A stretch of 64,000 bases of DNA from Comamonas sp. B21-038 (GTDB taxonomy: Bacteria > Pseudomonadota > Gammaproteobacteria > Burkholderiales > Burkholderiaceae_C), in contig NZ_CP092462.1 in the NCBI RefSeq assembly GCF_022387135.1, forward strand, positions 4,402,001 to 4,466,000. The letters run 5' to 3'. Below the pieces are notes generated by a model. It had not been told where the DNA came from. It searched no databases and worked only from the letters and a program-made list of their open reading frames with translations. The first letter of the stretch is position 1, and each line of letters opens with the position of its first letter. A program made the translations under genes and the position numbers. Positions 43,890-54,121 of the stretch are shown here, piece after piece.

Positions 43890-44738
43890 TTATTGCTCGA
43901 TAGGCTCTGCCACAACAGCTTCAAAAGCCTGGCGCAGCGCATCGAGATCGGCGGGTGGGGCGCTTTCGTCGCTCTTGAACGTGATTCCGGTACCGTCATC
44001 AGTGCTGGTGGTCAGGCGGCGAACAATCAGCAGGTTGGTGGCGGTAGCTGCCGAGGTGCCTGTATAGCCTTCGCCATCATTGACCTTGTAGTCGAAGTAG
44101 TAGACCTGTTCCACGCGATCGGCAATGTTGAACTTGATGCAGACCACCAAGCCTGCATTCGGGCCGCTGGTCACATTTTCGCAAGCGAAACGATTGTCTG
44201 CCGTCGTCACAAAGCCGGTGCCATACCCGCTTCCCGCGACCAGCTTTTGCAGTTTGACCACATCCGACCGGGGAGTGCTGGTCCCCAACGGGGTGAACAA
44301 CCACATGCCATACAGGCTTTGCGGGCTCTTGTCATAGCCGAAGCTGAAGCGGGAGATCTCCTTTTCTGCTTCGCCGGGGAACCTGATGTAGCCCTTGGTG
44401 CCGGATTCGAAACGCATCGACACGACACCATCGTTGCCGTTCTCCTGCCCAATGCGTTCGCTGCTGCCCAGGTAGCGGCCGCCACGGTACTTGTTCAAGG
44501 TGCCGGAATACTGGTTGTTCTTGTAAGCACCGGACGTCAGATAGAAGGTGGCGTTGCCGGAGGCGTCGTAGGCATACATCTGCATGACCAGCGTCTGGCC
44601 CTGCACATCAATAGCCAAGCCGCGACCGGGCTTGCCATTGAGTTCGCTGGTAACCACCCAGGTGCCCGACTGGGGCATGTAAGCCTGGGCCATGCTGCTG
44701 CCCAGCAGAGCGCCGATTGCAATCCATTTTTTCAGCAT
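43890..44738 (-). CDS. Exported protein of unknown function
   Basis: A 282-residue protein with a clear signal peptide (MLKKWIAIGALLGSSMAQA, cleaved near residue 19). The mature chain is beta-rich, with repeated short strands such as SGTWVVTSELNGKPGRGLAIDVQGQTLVMQMYAYDASGNATFYL. Cys residues occur as a pair about 15 apart (ENVTSGPNAGLVVC region), allowing a disulfide. The N-terminal block resembles bacterial domains of the form TWxxxxExxGxPGRGLxIDVQxxxLVLxxYxY seen in secreted proteins. Family and function are not recognised. It is a single gene with its own terminator. Confidence 0.75.
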   Translation of the reverse strand: MLKKWIAIGALLGSSMAQAYMPQSGTWVVTSELNGKPGRGLAIDVQGQTLVMQMYAYDASGNATFYLTSGAYKNNQYSGTLNKYRGGRYLGSSERIGQENGNDGVVSMRFESGTKGYIRFPGEAEKEISRFSFGYDKSPQSLYGMWLFTPLGTSTPRSDVVKLQKLVAGSGYGTGFVTTADNRFACENVTSGPNAGLVVCIKFNIADRVEQVYYFDYKVNDGEGYTGTSAATATNLLIVRRLTTSTDDGTGITFKSDESAPPADLDALRQAFEAVVAEPIEQ

Positions 44739-44851
44739 ATGTCCATCCTTCCGTTAATAGTTTTCAACAATCAAAACGGCATTAGATCATAGCTTTACAA
44801 AATAGAAGCACCCGTTCTACTTTGTTTGCATTGCAACAACAATATGTGGGA

Positions 44852-46783
44852 CTAGTGGGCGCTACACACCCGCAACACCGCCTCCCCATAAGCCTCCAGC
44901 TTCTTCACCCCAATCCCGCTCACGCCCTGCAGCTCATCCAGGCTCTGCGGGTTGCGCTGGGCGATGGCCGCCAAGGTCGCGTCGGCGAAGACCACGTAGG
45001 CGGGCACGTTGTGTTCCTTGGCCACTTCGGTGCGCCAGGCCTTGAGGTTGATGAAGCGGACCTGCTCGTCGGGGCCCAGGTTTTGCGCGGCGACGGCGGG
45101 TTTGGTGCTGCGCTGGCGCTTGCTGGGGCTGCGCTCGGCAGTGCTTTCGCGCAGCTCCACGGTTTGCTCGCCGCGCAGCACGGCGCGTGAGCCGTCGCAC
45201 AGGGTGAGGGTCTCGAAGCTGTAGCCGGCCTCGGTCTGCACCTTGTGGGTGGCCAGGGCGCCAATGGCCAGCAGCTGGCGCAACACGCCGCGCAGCTGGG
45301 GCTCGGTGTAGTCCTGGCACAGGCCAAAGGTGCTCAGCTGTTGGTGACCAAACTGGCGCACCTTGTCGGTTTCCTTGCCGCGCACGATGTCGAGGATATG
45401 GCTGGCGCCAAAGGTGATCTGGCTGGCCGAATGGGCGCGGTAGATGGTGGACAGCAGCTTGCGCGCGGCATCGGTGCCGTCCCAGGTCTTGGGTGGGCTC
45501 AGGCAGTTGTCGCAGTTGCCGCAGCGGTAGCGTGGCGCCTTCTCGGCGGATGCGACGGAGGCCTCGGGGTGGGCCGAGTCGTAGTCACCGCCCTGGCCGT
45601 AGACCTCGTCAAAATACGCCAGCAGGCGCACACGCCGGCAGTCGGTGGCCTCGGCCAGGCCCAGCAGCGCATCGAGCTTGCCGCGCATCACCTGCTTGAA
45701 GGCGTCGCCCGCCGGGCTTTCGTCGATCATGCTGCGCTGGCTGACTACGTCGCGGTAGCCATAGGCCATCCAGGCATCGGCGGGCAGGCCGTCGCGCCCG
45801 CCCCGGCCGGTTTCCTGGTAGTAGCTCTCGATGTTCTTGGGCATGTCCACATGGGCGACAAAGCGCACATCGGGCTTGTTGATGCCCATGCCGAATGCGA
45901 TGGTGGCGACCATCACAATGCCTTCTTCGCGCAGAAAGCGGCTCTGGTTCTGCTGGCGCAGCTCGGCGCCCAGGCCGGCATGGTAGGGCAGGGCGTTGAT
46001 GCCGGCATCGCACAGCGATTGCGCGACCTCTTCCACCTTCTTGCGCGAGAGGCAGTAGACCACGCCCGCGTCGCCATCGTGTTCGCGCTCGATAAAGCGC
46101 AGCAGCTGGGCGGTGGCGTCTTTTTTCTCGACGATGGTGTAGCGGATGTTGGCGCGGTCAAAGCTGCTGATGAAGACGCGCGCCGATTCGAGCTGCATGC
46201 GCTCGACGATGTCGGCGCGGGTCAGCGCATCGGCCGTGGCGGTGAGCGCAATGCGCGGCACACCGGCATAGCGCTGGTGCAACACGGTCAGCTCGCGGTA
46301 CTCAGGCCGAAAGTCGTGCCCCCACTGGCTGACGCAATGCGCCTCGTCGATGGCGAACAAGGCCAGCTTGCCCATCGCATGCAGCTCATCGAGCAGGCCC
46401 AGAAAACGCGGCGTGTTGAGCCGCTCGGGCGCCACATACAGCAAGGTGATGCCGCCCGACAGCAGCTGCAGCTCCACATCGCGGGTCTGGTCGTAGTCGA
46501 GGGTGGAGTTGAGGAAGGCGGCCTCGACACCGATCTCGTGCATGGCGCTGACCTGGTCGTGCATCAGCGCGATGAGGGGCGAGATGACGATGGTGGTGCC
46601 GTGGCCCTGCTGCTGGCGCACGATGGCCGGGATCTGGTAGCACAGGCTTTTGCCGCCGCCGGTGGGCATCAGCACCAGCGCATCGCCGCCGCCAATCACA
46701 TGGTCAACAATGGCTTGCTGCGAGCCGCGAAAATGCGCATAGCCAAAGGCATCCTGCAAAACGGTGTGGGCGAGGGAAGTCAC
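44852..46783 (-). CDS. recQ: ATP-dependent DNA helicase RecQ
   Basis: A 643-residue helicase. Walker A PTGGGKS is at residues 40-46 and DEAH at 146-149 (IDEAHCVSQWGHDFRPEY). The zinc-binding cysteines of the RQC region include YRCGNCDNC. The winged helix follows, then a C-terminal HRDC domain at about 555-640 (LKAWRTEVAKEHNVPAYVVFADATLAAIAQRNPQSLDELQGVSGIG). It unwinds 3' to 5' at forks and recombination intermediates. It is divergent from the metH-type gene. Confidence 0.96.
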   Translation of the reverse strand: MTSLAHTVLQDAFGYAHFRGSQQAIVDHVIGGGDALVLMPTGGGKSLCYQIPAIVRQQQGHGTTIVISPLIALMHDQVSAMHEIGVEAAFLNSTLDYDQTRDVELQLLSGGITLLYVAPERLNTPRFLGLLDELHAMGKLALFAIDEAHCVSQWGHDFRPEYRELTVLHQRYAGVPRIALTATADALTRADIVERMQLESARVFISSFDRANIRYTIVEKKDATAQLLRFIEREHDGDAGVVYCLSRKKVEEVAQSLCDAGINALPYHAGLGAELRQQNQSRFLREEGIVMVATIAFGMGINKPDVRFVAHVDMPKNIESYYQETGRGGRDGLPADAWMAYGYRDVVSQRSMIDESPAGDAFKQVMRGKLDALLGLAEATDCRRVRLLAYFDEVYGQGGDYDSAHPEASVASAEKAPRYRCGNCDNCLSPPKTWDGTDAARKLLSTIYRAHSASQITFGASHILDIVRGKETDKVRQFGHQQLSTFGLCQDYTEPQLRGVLRQLLAIGALATHKVQTEAGYSFETLTLCDGSRAVLRGEQTVELRESTAERSPSKRQRSTKPAVAAQNLGPDEQVRFINLKAWRTEVAKEHNVPAYVVFADATLAAIAQRNPQSLDELQGVSGIGVKKLEAYGEAVLRVCSAH

Positions 46784-47071
46784 AAATTGCTAGAGAAGGC
46801 AGCTGTGCCAGCCCCCTGAAAGGGCCGCGCAAGCGGGGTATCGTCAACAGGCCAGAAGGGCCGCCCTGACACGGAGCCGGGGCGCAGGCGCAAAGCGCTA
46901 TTGTGCGCGTTTTGGGGCGCTGCAACGGCAGCGCGGGGTTTGTGGGGCGGTAACGGGCTGTTTTGTGGCGCAGGTGCACGGCGGCCACCCCGGCGCGATA
47001 CAACCAGCGCCGGTATGGCAAATAACGCCTGGCCGCCACGCGCCGGTGGGCGCCGCCCTACAATGGCCGCC
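46784..47071. other. Divergent intergenic region, recQ / metH
   Basis: About 280 bases, GC-rich, with no gene supported. A TACAAT at 47058-47063 fits a -10 box for the metH-type gene but would put transcription start at or next to the ATG. Confidence 0.45.
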
Positions 47072-48136
<1,065 letters not shown>

Positions 48137-48174
48137 GACGCCTTGCCAGCTACGGCCCGTTCTGGCCATCGGGT

Positions 48175-49626
48175 TTAGAACGGGTACTGGCGCTCGGTGG
48201 TTTGCATGGTGATCCAGCGGGTGTCGGTGAAGGCATCGATACCCTGGCGCCCGCCAAAATGGCCGTAGCCCGAATCCTTGACGCCCCCAAACGGCATTTG
48301 TGCCTCATCGTGCACGGTGGGGCCGTTGATGTGGCAGATGCCCGCCTCGATGCGGGCCGCCACGCGCCAGCCGCGTGCGGTGTCGCGGGTGAACACAGCC
48401 GATGACAGGCCGAACGCGTTGTCGTTGGCGCAGGCAATGGCCTCGTCTTCGCCGTTCACGCGCACGATGCCCTTGACCGGGCCAAAACTCTCTTCGTGGT
48501 AGATGCGCATCGCTGGCGTCACGCCGTCCAGCAAGGTGGCAGGCATCAGCGTGCTGTCGGCCTTGCCGCCGCAGACGATGGTGGCGCCTTGTGCCACGGC
48601 ATCGTCGATCAGGGCGTTGCAACGCTCCACGGTCGCCATGCCCACCACCGAACCGAGCACCACCGGCCCCTGGCGCGGATCGCCCAAGGGCAGCGCCGCA
48701 GCCCTGGCCGCCAGCTTGGCGACAAAGGCGTCGGCCACGCGCTGGTCGACCACCAAGCGCTCTGTTGACATGCAGATCTGCCCCGAGTTGGCAAAAGAAC
48801 TGAAGCTGGCGGCGCGGGCGGCTGCGTCCAGGTCGGCATCGTCCAGCACGATGAAGGGCGCCTTGCCACCCAGCTCCAGCAGCGCGGGCTTGAGGTGGCG
48901 GGCGCAGGTTTGCGCAATAAGGCGGCCCACACGTGTAGAGCCGGTGAAGCTGACGCGGCGCACCGCCGGGTGGGCAACGATGGCCTCGACGATGCTAGCC
49001 GCGTCCTCTGGCGCATTGGTCACAAAGTTCACCACACCGGGCGGCAAGCCGGCATCCTGCAGCGCCTCCATGACCAGGCCGTGTGTGGCCGGACACCATT
49101 CCGAGCCTTTGAGGATGACCGTGTTGCCGCAGGCCAGCGCGGTGGAGATGGCGCGCACGGCCAGGATCACCGGCGCATTCCAGGGCGCGATACCGAGCAC
49201 GACCCCAGCGGGCTGGCGCACCGCCATGGCCAGGCTGCCGGGCACATCGGAGGGGATGACTTCGCCGCTGATCTGCGTGGTCAGGGATGCGGCCTCCAGC
49301 AGCATATTGCTGGCCAGGTGGACGTTGAAGCCAGCCCATTGGTCAGAGGCCCCCGTCTCGGATGCCATCGCTGCGGCAATGGCATCGCCCTTGGCGTGCA
49401 GGGTGTCAGAAGCCTTGATCAGCAGCGCGCGCCGCGCGCCGGGCCCCAGCTGTGCCCAGGCCGGGAAGGCCGCTGCTGCGGCCTCGCAGGCCCGCACGGC
49501 ATCGGCCACGGTGGCGGCAGGGGCGCGGGATGCGACGGTGCCATCGAGCGGATTCTTGCGCTCCACCGTCGCCGCATTGCCCGCGTTGCAAGCCTCGCCA
49601 CCAATCAGCATTTTTTGTTCAATCAT
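48175..49626 (-). CDS. NAD(P)-dependent aldehyde dehydrogenase (aromatic-aldehyde type)
   Basis: A 483-residue enzyme. The cofactor segment GIAPWNAPVILAVRAISTALACGNTVILKGSEWCP is followed by FTGSTRVGR. The catalytic Glu lies in LLELGGKAP and the catalytic Cys in FANSGQICMSTERL. The C-terminal HEESFGPVKGIVRVNGEDEAIACANDNAFGLSSAVFTRD is normal. The overall pattern is close to vanillin, salicylaldehyde and benzaldehyde dehydrogenases, but the substrate cannot be fixed. It starts at 49626, where MIEQKMLIGG begins the family fold. It is convergent with the metH half gene. Confidence 0.9.
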   Translation of the reverse strand: MIEQKMLIGGEACNAGNAATVERKNPLDGTVASRAPAATVADAVRACEAAAAAFPAWAQLGPGARRALLIKASDTLHAKGDAIAAAMASETGASDQWAGFNVHLASNMLLEAASLTTQISGEVIPSDVPGSLAMAVRQPAGVVLGIAPWNAPVILAVRAISTALACGNTVILKGSEWCPATHGLVMEALQDAGLPPGVVNFVTNAPEDAASIVEAIVAHPAVRRVSFTGSTRVGRLIAQTCARHLKPALLELGGKAPFIVLDDADLDAAARAASFSSFANSGQICMSTERLVVDQRVADAFVAKLAARAAALPLGDPRQGPVVLGSVVGMATVERCNALIDDAVAQGATIVCGGKADSTLMPATLLDGVTPAMRIYHEESFGPVKGIVRVNGEDEAIACANDNAFGLSSAVFTRDTARGWRVAARIEAGICHINGPTVHDEAQMPFGGVKDSGYGHFGGRQGIDAFTDTRWITMQTTERQYPF

Positions 49627-49950
49627 TGCAGGGTCTCCTGTTCGCTGCCGTTCATCCACTGTCAGGCGCACATCCTCCACCAGGCTTGCAATCCCTGCGC
49701 ACCGGCAAGGGGCTGATGAATGCCTGCCAGTCCAAGGGGAGGGGTGGGGCGCCAAGGCTGTTGATGCTATCGATCACACGCAGTTGCTGCAACGCGCAGG
49801 CAATGCAGGTGTGCCGGCGTGCGCTGCAGCCATCGGCGGTTCGAGCAGCGCAGAACGACGGCGATCCAGTGCTGAGAAGCTGCCCATGGCCGCCAGGACT
49901 TCAACGTCAGCCCGCTGATGCCCTCAGCGTCTGGCTGCACAAGGCAGCTA
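49627..49950. other. Intergenic stretch without recognised features
   Basis: 324 bases between the aldehyde dehydrogenase start and the GntR gene end. No gene, clear promoter or terminator is seen. Composition resembles coding DNA, so decayed sequence is possible. Confidence 0.5.
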
Positions 49951-50625
49951 TCACAGCACCATGCCCGCATCGCTCATGCGGCGGGCATAGACGCTGAGCA
50001 GGACGCGCTCGGAATGGGTCAGGTAGTCATGCATCAGCTTGGCAGCCTGCTCCATGTCCCCGGCCTCGAAGCGTTCCAGGATGTTGGCATTCAGGTCGAT
50101 GTAGGGCGCATGCATGAACTCGGCATCGCCCAGCATGCCAAACGCCAGGCGCAGCTCCACCAGCAGGTGCGAGAACAGGGTGTTGAGCCGCTCGCTGTCG
50201 GCCAGTGCCACGACGCCCTTGTGGAACCGCATATTGCCGGTGCCCACCTCCACCCAGCGGCCGGCCTCGCGCAGCTGCTTCTGCGCAGCGACGGCTTCGC
50301 GCATCTCCTTGCGCGCCGGGTGCTGCGGTATGGCCTGCTGCAGCGCCTGGCACTCGATCATGCGGCGCACGCGGTAGATATCCATGATGGAGGCCATCGA
50401 TGGGATCGCGACAAACACGCCCCGGTTGGGCAGATGGCGCAGCAGCCCTTCCTTGGTCAGCAGCCGGAACACCTCGCGCAAGGTGTTGCGCGAGATCTCC
50501 AGGCTTTCGCTCAGTGCTACTTCGGACAGGCGTGATCCGGGCTGGAATTCCCCACGCACGATGCGCTCGCGGATCTGCTCGGCCACGCGGTCATTGAGCG
50601 AGAGGGTAGGCAGTGCAACATTCAT
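49951..50625 (-). CDS. GntR-family regulator (FadR subfamily, FCD domain)
   Basis: A 224-residue regulator. The winged helix covers about 10-75 (LNDRVAEQIRERIVRGEFQPGSRLSEVALSESLEISRNTLREVFRLLTKEGLL). The all-helical FCD effector domain covers about 85-210. FCD regulators commonly bind a metal and a small carboxylate. It is divergent from the pyroglutamate operon, with two sequences matching the family operator between them, so it is the likely repressor. Confidence 0.92.
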   Translation of the reverse strand: MNVALPTLSLNDRVAEQIRERIVRGEFQPGSRLSEVALSESLEISRNTLREVFRLLTKEGLLRHLPNRGVFVAIPSMASIMDIYRVRRMIECQALQQAIPQHPARKEMREAVAAQKQLREAGRWVEVGTGNMRFHKGVVALADSERLNTLFSHLLVELRLAFGMLGDAEFMHAPYIDLNANILERFEAGDMEQAAKLMHDYLTHSERVLLSVYARRMSDAGMVL

Positions 50626-50831
50626 GGCGATCGCAGGTAGTCAGAGATTGATACACATGATAGCGGTGGCCTGCCGCCCGGCCCAGCGCATTGCCCTGTG
50701 CCATTAAAACGGCCATTGTGGCGATTTGCTTCGCCATAAAGACGGGTATTTCGCCTACATCGCTATTTGAAAGCAGATGTGTACGGGTTTTCCCGGTGAG
50801 AAAGCTGATTTTGTTTGGCTAAACTTTTGTA

Positions 50832-50884
50832 TTGTTCAACAAACTGTCATTCACCATTGGTGAAACAGATAGGTTGTTGAACAA
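50832..50884. promoter_or_regulatory. Paired operator for the GntR regulator
   Basis: TTGTTCAACAA (50832-50842) and TTGTTGAACAA (50874-50884) are 11-bp odd palindromes and reverse complements of each other. Both match the TNGTNNNACNA consensus of FadR-subfamily GntR proteins. Between them lies a 13-bp odd palindrome, TCACCATTGGTGA (50851-50863), framed by CTGT and ACAG. The pair sits about 57-109 bases before the first operon gene. Confidence 0.72.
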
Positions 50885-50940
50885 AAACTATGCGGTGCCC
50901 AGTCCCTGGGGGCCGTGCCTATAACAAACCTTGTATTGTC

Positions 50941-51675
50941 ATGGACAGCTCAATCGTCAACCTCTGGCCGCTCCTCGGGGTGGCCGTCATCATTGTGGGA
51001 TTCGTCCTGCGCTTCAATCCCTTTGTGGTGGTGGTCGTGACGGCGATCGTCACCGCTGCGCTGGCGGGCTTCCCTGTCCAGAAAGTGCTGGCCGAGCTGG
51101 GCACGGGCTTTGTCAAAACCCGCAATCTGCCGCTCATCCTGGTGCTGCCGCTGGCCGTGATCGGCCTGCTGGAGCGCCATGGGCTGCGCCAGCATGCGCA
51201 AAACTGGATCGGCCAGATCAAGTCGGCGACCACCGGCCGCCTGCTGATCGTCTACCTGGGCGCGCGCCAGCTGACCGCTGCCATCGGCCTGACCAGCCTG
51301 GGAGGCCACCCCCAGATGGTGCGTCCGCTGCTGGCCCCCATGGCTGAAGGCGCGACCGAAACCCGCTACGGCAAGCTGCCCGAAGCACTGCGCAACCGCC
51401 TGCGCGCTTTCAGCGCCGCGACCGACAACGTCGGCCTGTTCTTCGGCGAAGATATTTTTGTGGCCTTTGGCGCGATCGTGCTGATGACCACCTTCCTGCA
51501 TGAGGCGGGTATTGATGTCGAGCCGATCCATGTGGCCGTGTGGGGCATCCCCACTGCCATCTGCGCGTTCCTGATCCATGCCTACCGCCTGCGCCGTCTG
51601 GACCAGTACATCGCCAAGGAAATGGCCAACGCGCCTGCCCCGGCATCGACCACCCGTGAAGGAGGTGCAGCATGA
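50941..51675 (+). CDS. DUF969 family membrane protein
   Basis: A 244-residue inner-membrane protein with about five to six hydrophobic segments, starting VNLWPLLGVAVIIVGFVLRFNPFVVVVVTAIVTAALAG. The conserved GRLLIVYLGARQLTAAIGLTSLGGHPQMVRPLLAPMAEGA and RAFSAATDNVGLFFGEDIFVAFGAIVLM are typical of DUF969. It overlaps the DUF979 gene by four bases. The two families almost always occur together and probably form one transporter. Given the genes downstream, 5-oxoproline or its peptides are the likely cargo (inference). Confidence 0.88.
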   Translation: MDSSIVNLWPLLGVAVIIVGFVLRFNPFVVVVVTAIVTAALAGFPVQKVLAELGTGFVKTRNLPLILVLPLAVIGLLERHGLRQHAQNWIGQIKSATTGRLLIVYLGARQLTAAIGLTSLGGHPQMVRPLLAPMAEGATETRYGKLPEALRNRLRAFSAATDNVGLFFGEDIFVAFGAIVLMTTFLHEAGIDVEPIHVAVWGIPTAICAFLIHAYRLRRLDQYIAKEMANAPAPASTTREGGAA

Positions 51676-52628
51676 TTTTCAGCATCACCCAAGTCTATTG
51701 GCTGGCCGGTCTGGTCATGGCGGCCGTGGCCGTCTTCAACCTGCTCGATGCCAGCAACCCCAAGCGCTGGACCACCGGCCTGTTCTGGGGCCTGTATGCG
51801 GTCATGTTCCTGCTGGGCGACAAGATGCCGCCTGAAGTGGTGGGTGCCGGCGTGGTCGTGCTGGCGCTGATCGTGCTCGTCAAGGGCGTGGGCGGTGGCA
51901 AGCCGCAAGTGCGCAGCGATGCCGAGAACAAGGAAAGCGCACTGCGCCTGAAGAACAAGCTGTTTGTGCCGGCGCTGGCGATCCCGGTGGTCACGGTGAT
52001 CGGCAGTGTGCTGCTCAAGGACTTCAAGATCGGCGGCAACTTCCTGATCGACCCCAAGAACGCCACCCTGGTGAGCCTGGCACTGGGCTGCATCATCGGT
52101 GCGGCCATGGCCTGTAAGATGACCCGCGAATCGCCGGTGCAATCGCTGCGCGAATCGCGCCGCCTGGTCGATGCGATGGGCTGGGCCATGGTGCTGCCGC
52201 AGATGCTGGGCATGCTCGGTCTGGTGTTCTCCGATGCGGGCGTTGGCAAGGCCGTGGCCCATGTGACCACCACCTACATCAACATGGACCTGCGCTTTGT
52301 GGCGGTGGTGGTCTATGTGGTCGGTATGGCGCTGTTCACCGTCATCATGGGCAATGGCTTTGCGGCCTTCCCGGTGATGACCGGCGGCGTGGGCGTGCCC
52401 GTGCTGATCAACGTGTACCACGGTGACCCAGCGATCATGGCCGCGGTGGGCATGCTCTCGGGCTACTGCGGCACCTTGCTGACACCAATGGCGGCCAACT
52501 TCAACATCGTGCCGGCGGCGCTGCTGGAGCTGCCGGACCGCAATGCGGTCATCAAGGCGCAGGTGCCTACGGCGCTGGGCATCCTGGTCTGCAACGTGTT
52601 TTTGCTGTACTTTTTGATGAACCACTGA
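51672..52628 (+). CDS. DUF979 family membrane protein
   Basis: A 318-residue inner-membrane protein with eight or so hydrophobic segments, beginning FSITQVYWLAGLVMAAVAVFNLLDASNPKRW. The conserved core MGNGFAAFPVMTGGVGVPVLINVYHGDPAIMAAVGMLSGYCGTLLTPMAANFNIVPAALLELPDRN identifies DUF979. It is translationally coupled to DUF969 and followed at 25 bases by the pyroglutamyl peptidase gene. Confidence 0.88.
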   Translation: MIFSITQVYWLAGLVMAAVAVFNLLDASNPKRWTTGLFWGLYAVMFLLGDKMPPEVVGAGVVVLALIVLVKGVGGGKPQVRSDAENKESALRLKNKLFVPALAIPVVTVIGSVLLKDFKIGGNFLIDPKNATLVSLALGCIIGAAMACKMTRESPVQSLRESRRLVDAMGWAMVLPQMLGMLGLVFSDAGVGKAVAHVTTTYINMDLRFVAVVVYVVGMALFTVIMGNGFAAFPVMTGGVGVPVLINVYHGDPAIMAAVGMLSGYCGTLLTPMAANFNIVPAALLELPDRNAVIKAQVPTALGILVCNVFLLYFLMNH

Positions 52629-52653
52629 TCGCCGCCATCCACAGGACCTCTGC

Positions 52654-53322
52654 ATGACTGACACAACCGTACTGGTGCTGGGCTTTGAGCCCTTTGACAA
52701 AGCCCCCCTCAACCCCGCGTGGGAAGTGGCCCGCAGGCTCGATGGCAAGACCATTGACGGTGCGCGCGTGGCTGGCGTGCAGCTGCCCTGTGTGTTTGGC
52801 AAGGCGCTGGATGCGCTGGACGCAGCCCTGCAGCAGCACCAGCCCAGCCTGGTGATTGCGCTGGGCCTGGCCGGCGGCCGCACGGCCCTGTCGATCGAGC
52901 GCGTGGCCATCAATGTCGATGATGCCCGCATTGCCGACAACGCCGGCCAGCAGCCCATCGATGTGGCCGTCACCCCCGATGGCCCTGCGGCCTATTTTGC
53001 GCGCCTGCCCATCAAGCAGGCCGTGACTGCCATGCGTGCAGCCGGTGTGCCCGCCGAGGTGAGCAACACCGCCGGCACCTTTGTCTGCAACCATGTCTTC
53101 TACGGCCTGATGCACCGCCTGAACACCGTGCCCGCCTGGGCGCAAACGCGCGGCGGCTTTGTGCATGTGCCCTACCTGCCCGAGATGGCAGCGGCGCTGC
53201 CAGGCGCCCCGAGCATGGCGGTGGAGACGCAGTGCAAGGGTATTGAAGCGCTGATTGCGGCCGTGCTGCGGCATGATCCTGAGCAGCAGGATCTGCAGCT
53301 GAGCGCAGGCCAACTCCACTGA
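52654..53322 (+). CDS. pcp: Pyroglutamyl-peptidase I
   Basis: A 222-residue cysteine peptidase of family C15 that removes N-terminal pyroglutamate from peptides. The glutamate motif is [23 protein letters not shown] (Glu82). The active Cys145 is in [18 protein letters not shown], and His171 begins HVPYLPE. The order and spacing of the triad are normal. In this operon it would release 5-oxoproline inside the cell for the next enzymes. Confidence 0.94.
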   Translation: MTDTTVLVLGFEPFDKAPLNPAWEVARRLDGKTIDGARVAGVQLPCVFGKALDALDAALQQHQPSLVIALGLAGGRTALSIERVAINVDDARIADNAGQQPIDVAVTPDGPAAYFARLPIKQAVTAMRAAGVPAEVSNTAGTFVCNHVFYGLMHRLNTVPAWAQTRGGFVHVPYLPEMAAALPGAPSMAVETQCKGIEALIAAVLRHDPEQQDLQLSAGQLH

Positions 53323-53344
53323 AATTCATAAGAAAGGTAGCACC

Positions 53345-54121
53345 ATGTCCCTCACCATGGATTTGAACAGCGACCTGGGCGAGAGCCTGGGTGCATGGAC
53401 CATGGGCGACGACGCGTCCATGCTGTCCATCGTCAGCAGCGCCAACGTGGCCTGCGGTTTTCATGCAGGCGATCCGGCTGGCATTCTCGATACCTTGAAA
53501 AAAGCCAAGGCCAACAACGTCGTGGTCGGTGCCCATGTGGCCTACCGCGACCTGGTCGGTTTTGGCCGCCGCAACATGGATGTGGCCCATGCCGACCTGG
53601 TGAGCGACGTGATCTACCAGATTGGCGCGCTGCAAGGCCTGGCCGCTGCGGCAGGCACCACGGTGCGCTATGTCAAACCCCATGGCGCGCTGTACAACAC
53701 CATCGCCCAGGACCGCCGCCAGGCCGCTGCCGTGATCGAGGCCATGCAGGCCGTGGGCGGCCAGCTGGCACTGGTGGTGCTGGCCGGCTCGCCACTGATG
53801 CAATGGGCGCGTGAAGCGGGCCTTACCGTGATTGCCGAGGCCTTTGCCGACCGGGGCTACACCCCGCAAGGCACCTTGGTATCGCGCCGCGAGCCAGGCG
53901 CTGTGCTGCACGACCCGGAGATGGTGGCCCAGCGCATGCTGCAGCTGGTGCAGCAAGGCACGGTGCAGGCCAATGATGGCTCCGTGGTCGAGGTGCAGGC
54001 CGATTCCATCTGCGTGCATGGCGACAGCCCCGGCGCGGTGGCCATGGCCAAGGCGGTGCGCGAGCACCTGCAGGCCGCAGGCGTGCAGATCCGCTCCTTC
54101 ATGGACAAGGCGGGCGCATGA
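53345..54121 (+). CDS. pxpA: 5-oxoprolinase subunit A (LamB/YcsF family)
   Basis: A 258-residue subunit of the bacterial 5-oxoprolinase. The start [40 protein letters not shown] is the family signature. [18 protein letters not shown] and [10 protein letters not shown] follow, and [23 protein letters not shown] ends the chain. It converts 5-oxo-L-proline to glutamate with ATP together with PxpB and PxpC. It overlaps the next gene by four bases. Confidence 0.94.
   Translation: MSLTMDLNSDLGESLGAWTMGDDASMLSIVSSANVACGFHAGDPAGILDTLKKAKANNVVVGAHVAYRDLVGFGRRNMDVAHADLVSDVIYQIGALQGLAAAAGTTVRYVKPHGALYNTIAQDRRQAAAVIEAMQAVGGQLALVVLAGSPLMQWAREAGLTVIAEAFADRGYTPQGTLVSRREPGAVLHDPEMVAQRMLQLVQQGTVQANDGSVVEVQADSICVHGDSPGAVAMAKAVREHLQAAGVQIRSFMDKAGA

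Noticed and set aside
50862..50870. A partial parS-like GTGAAACA near the pyroglutamate operon
   Set aside because: Only half of the palindrome is present. It is part of the TCACCATTGGTGA dyad instead.
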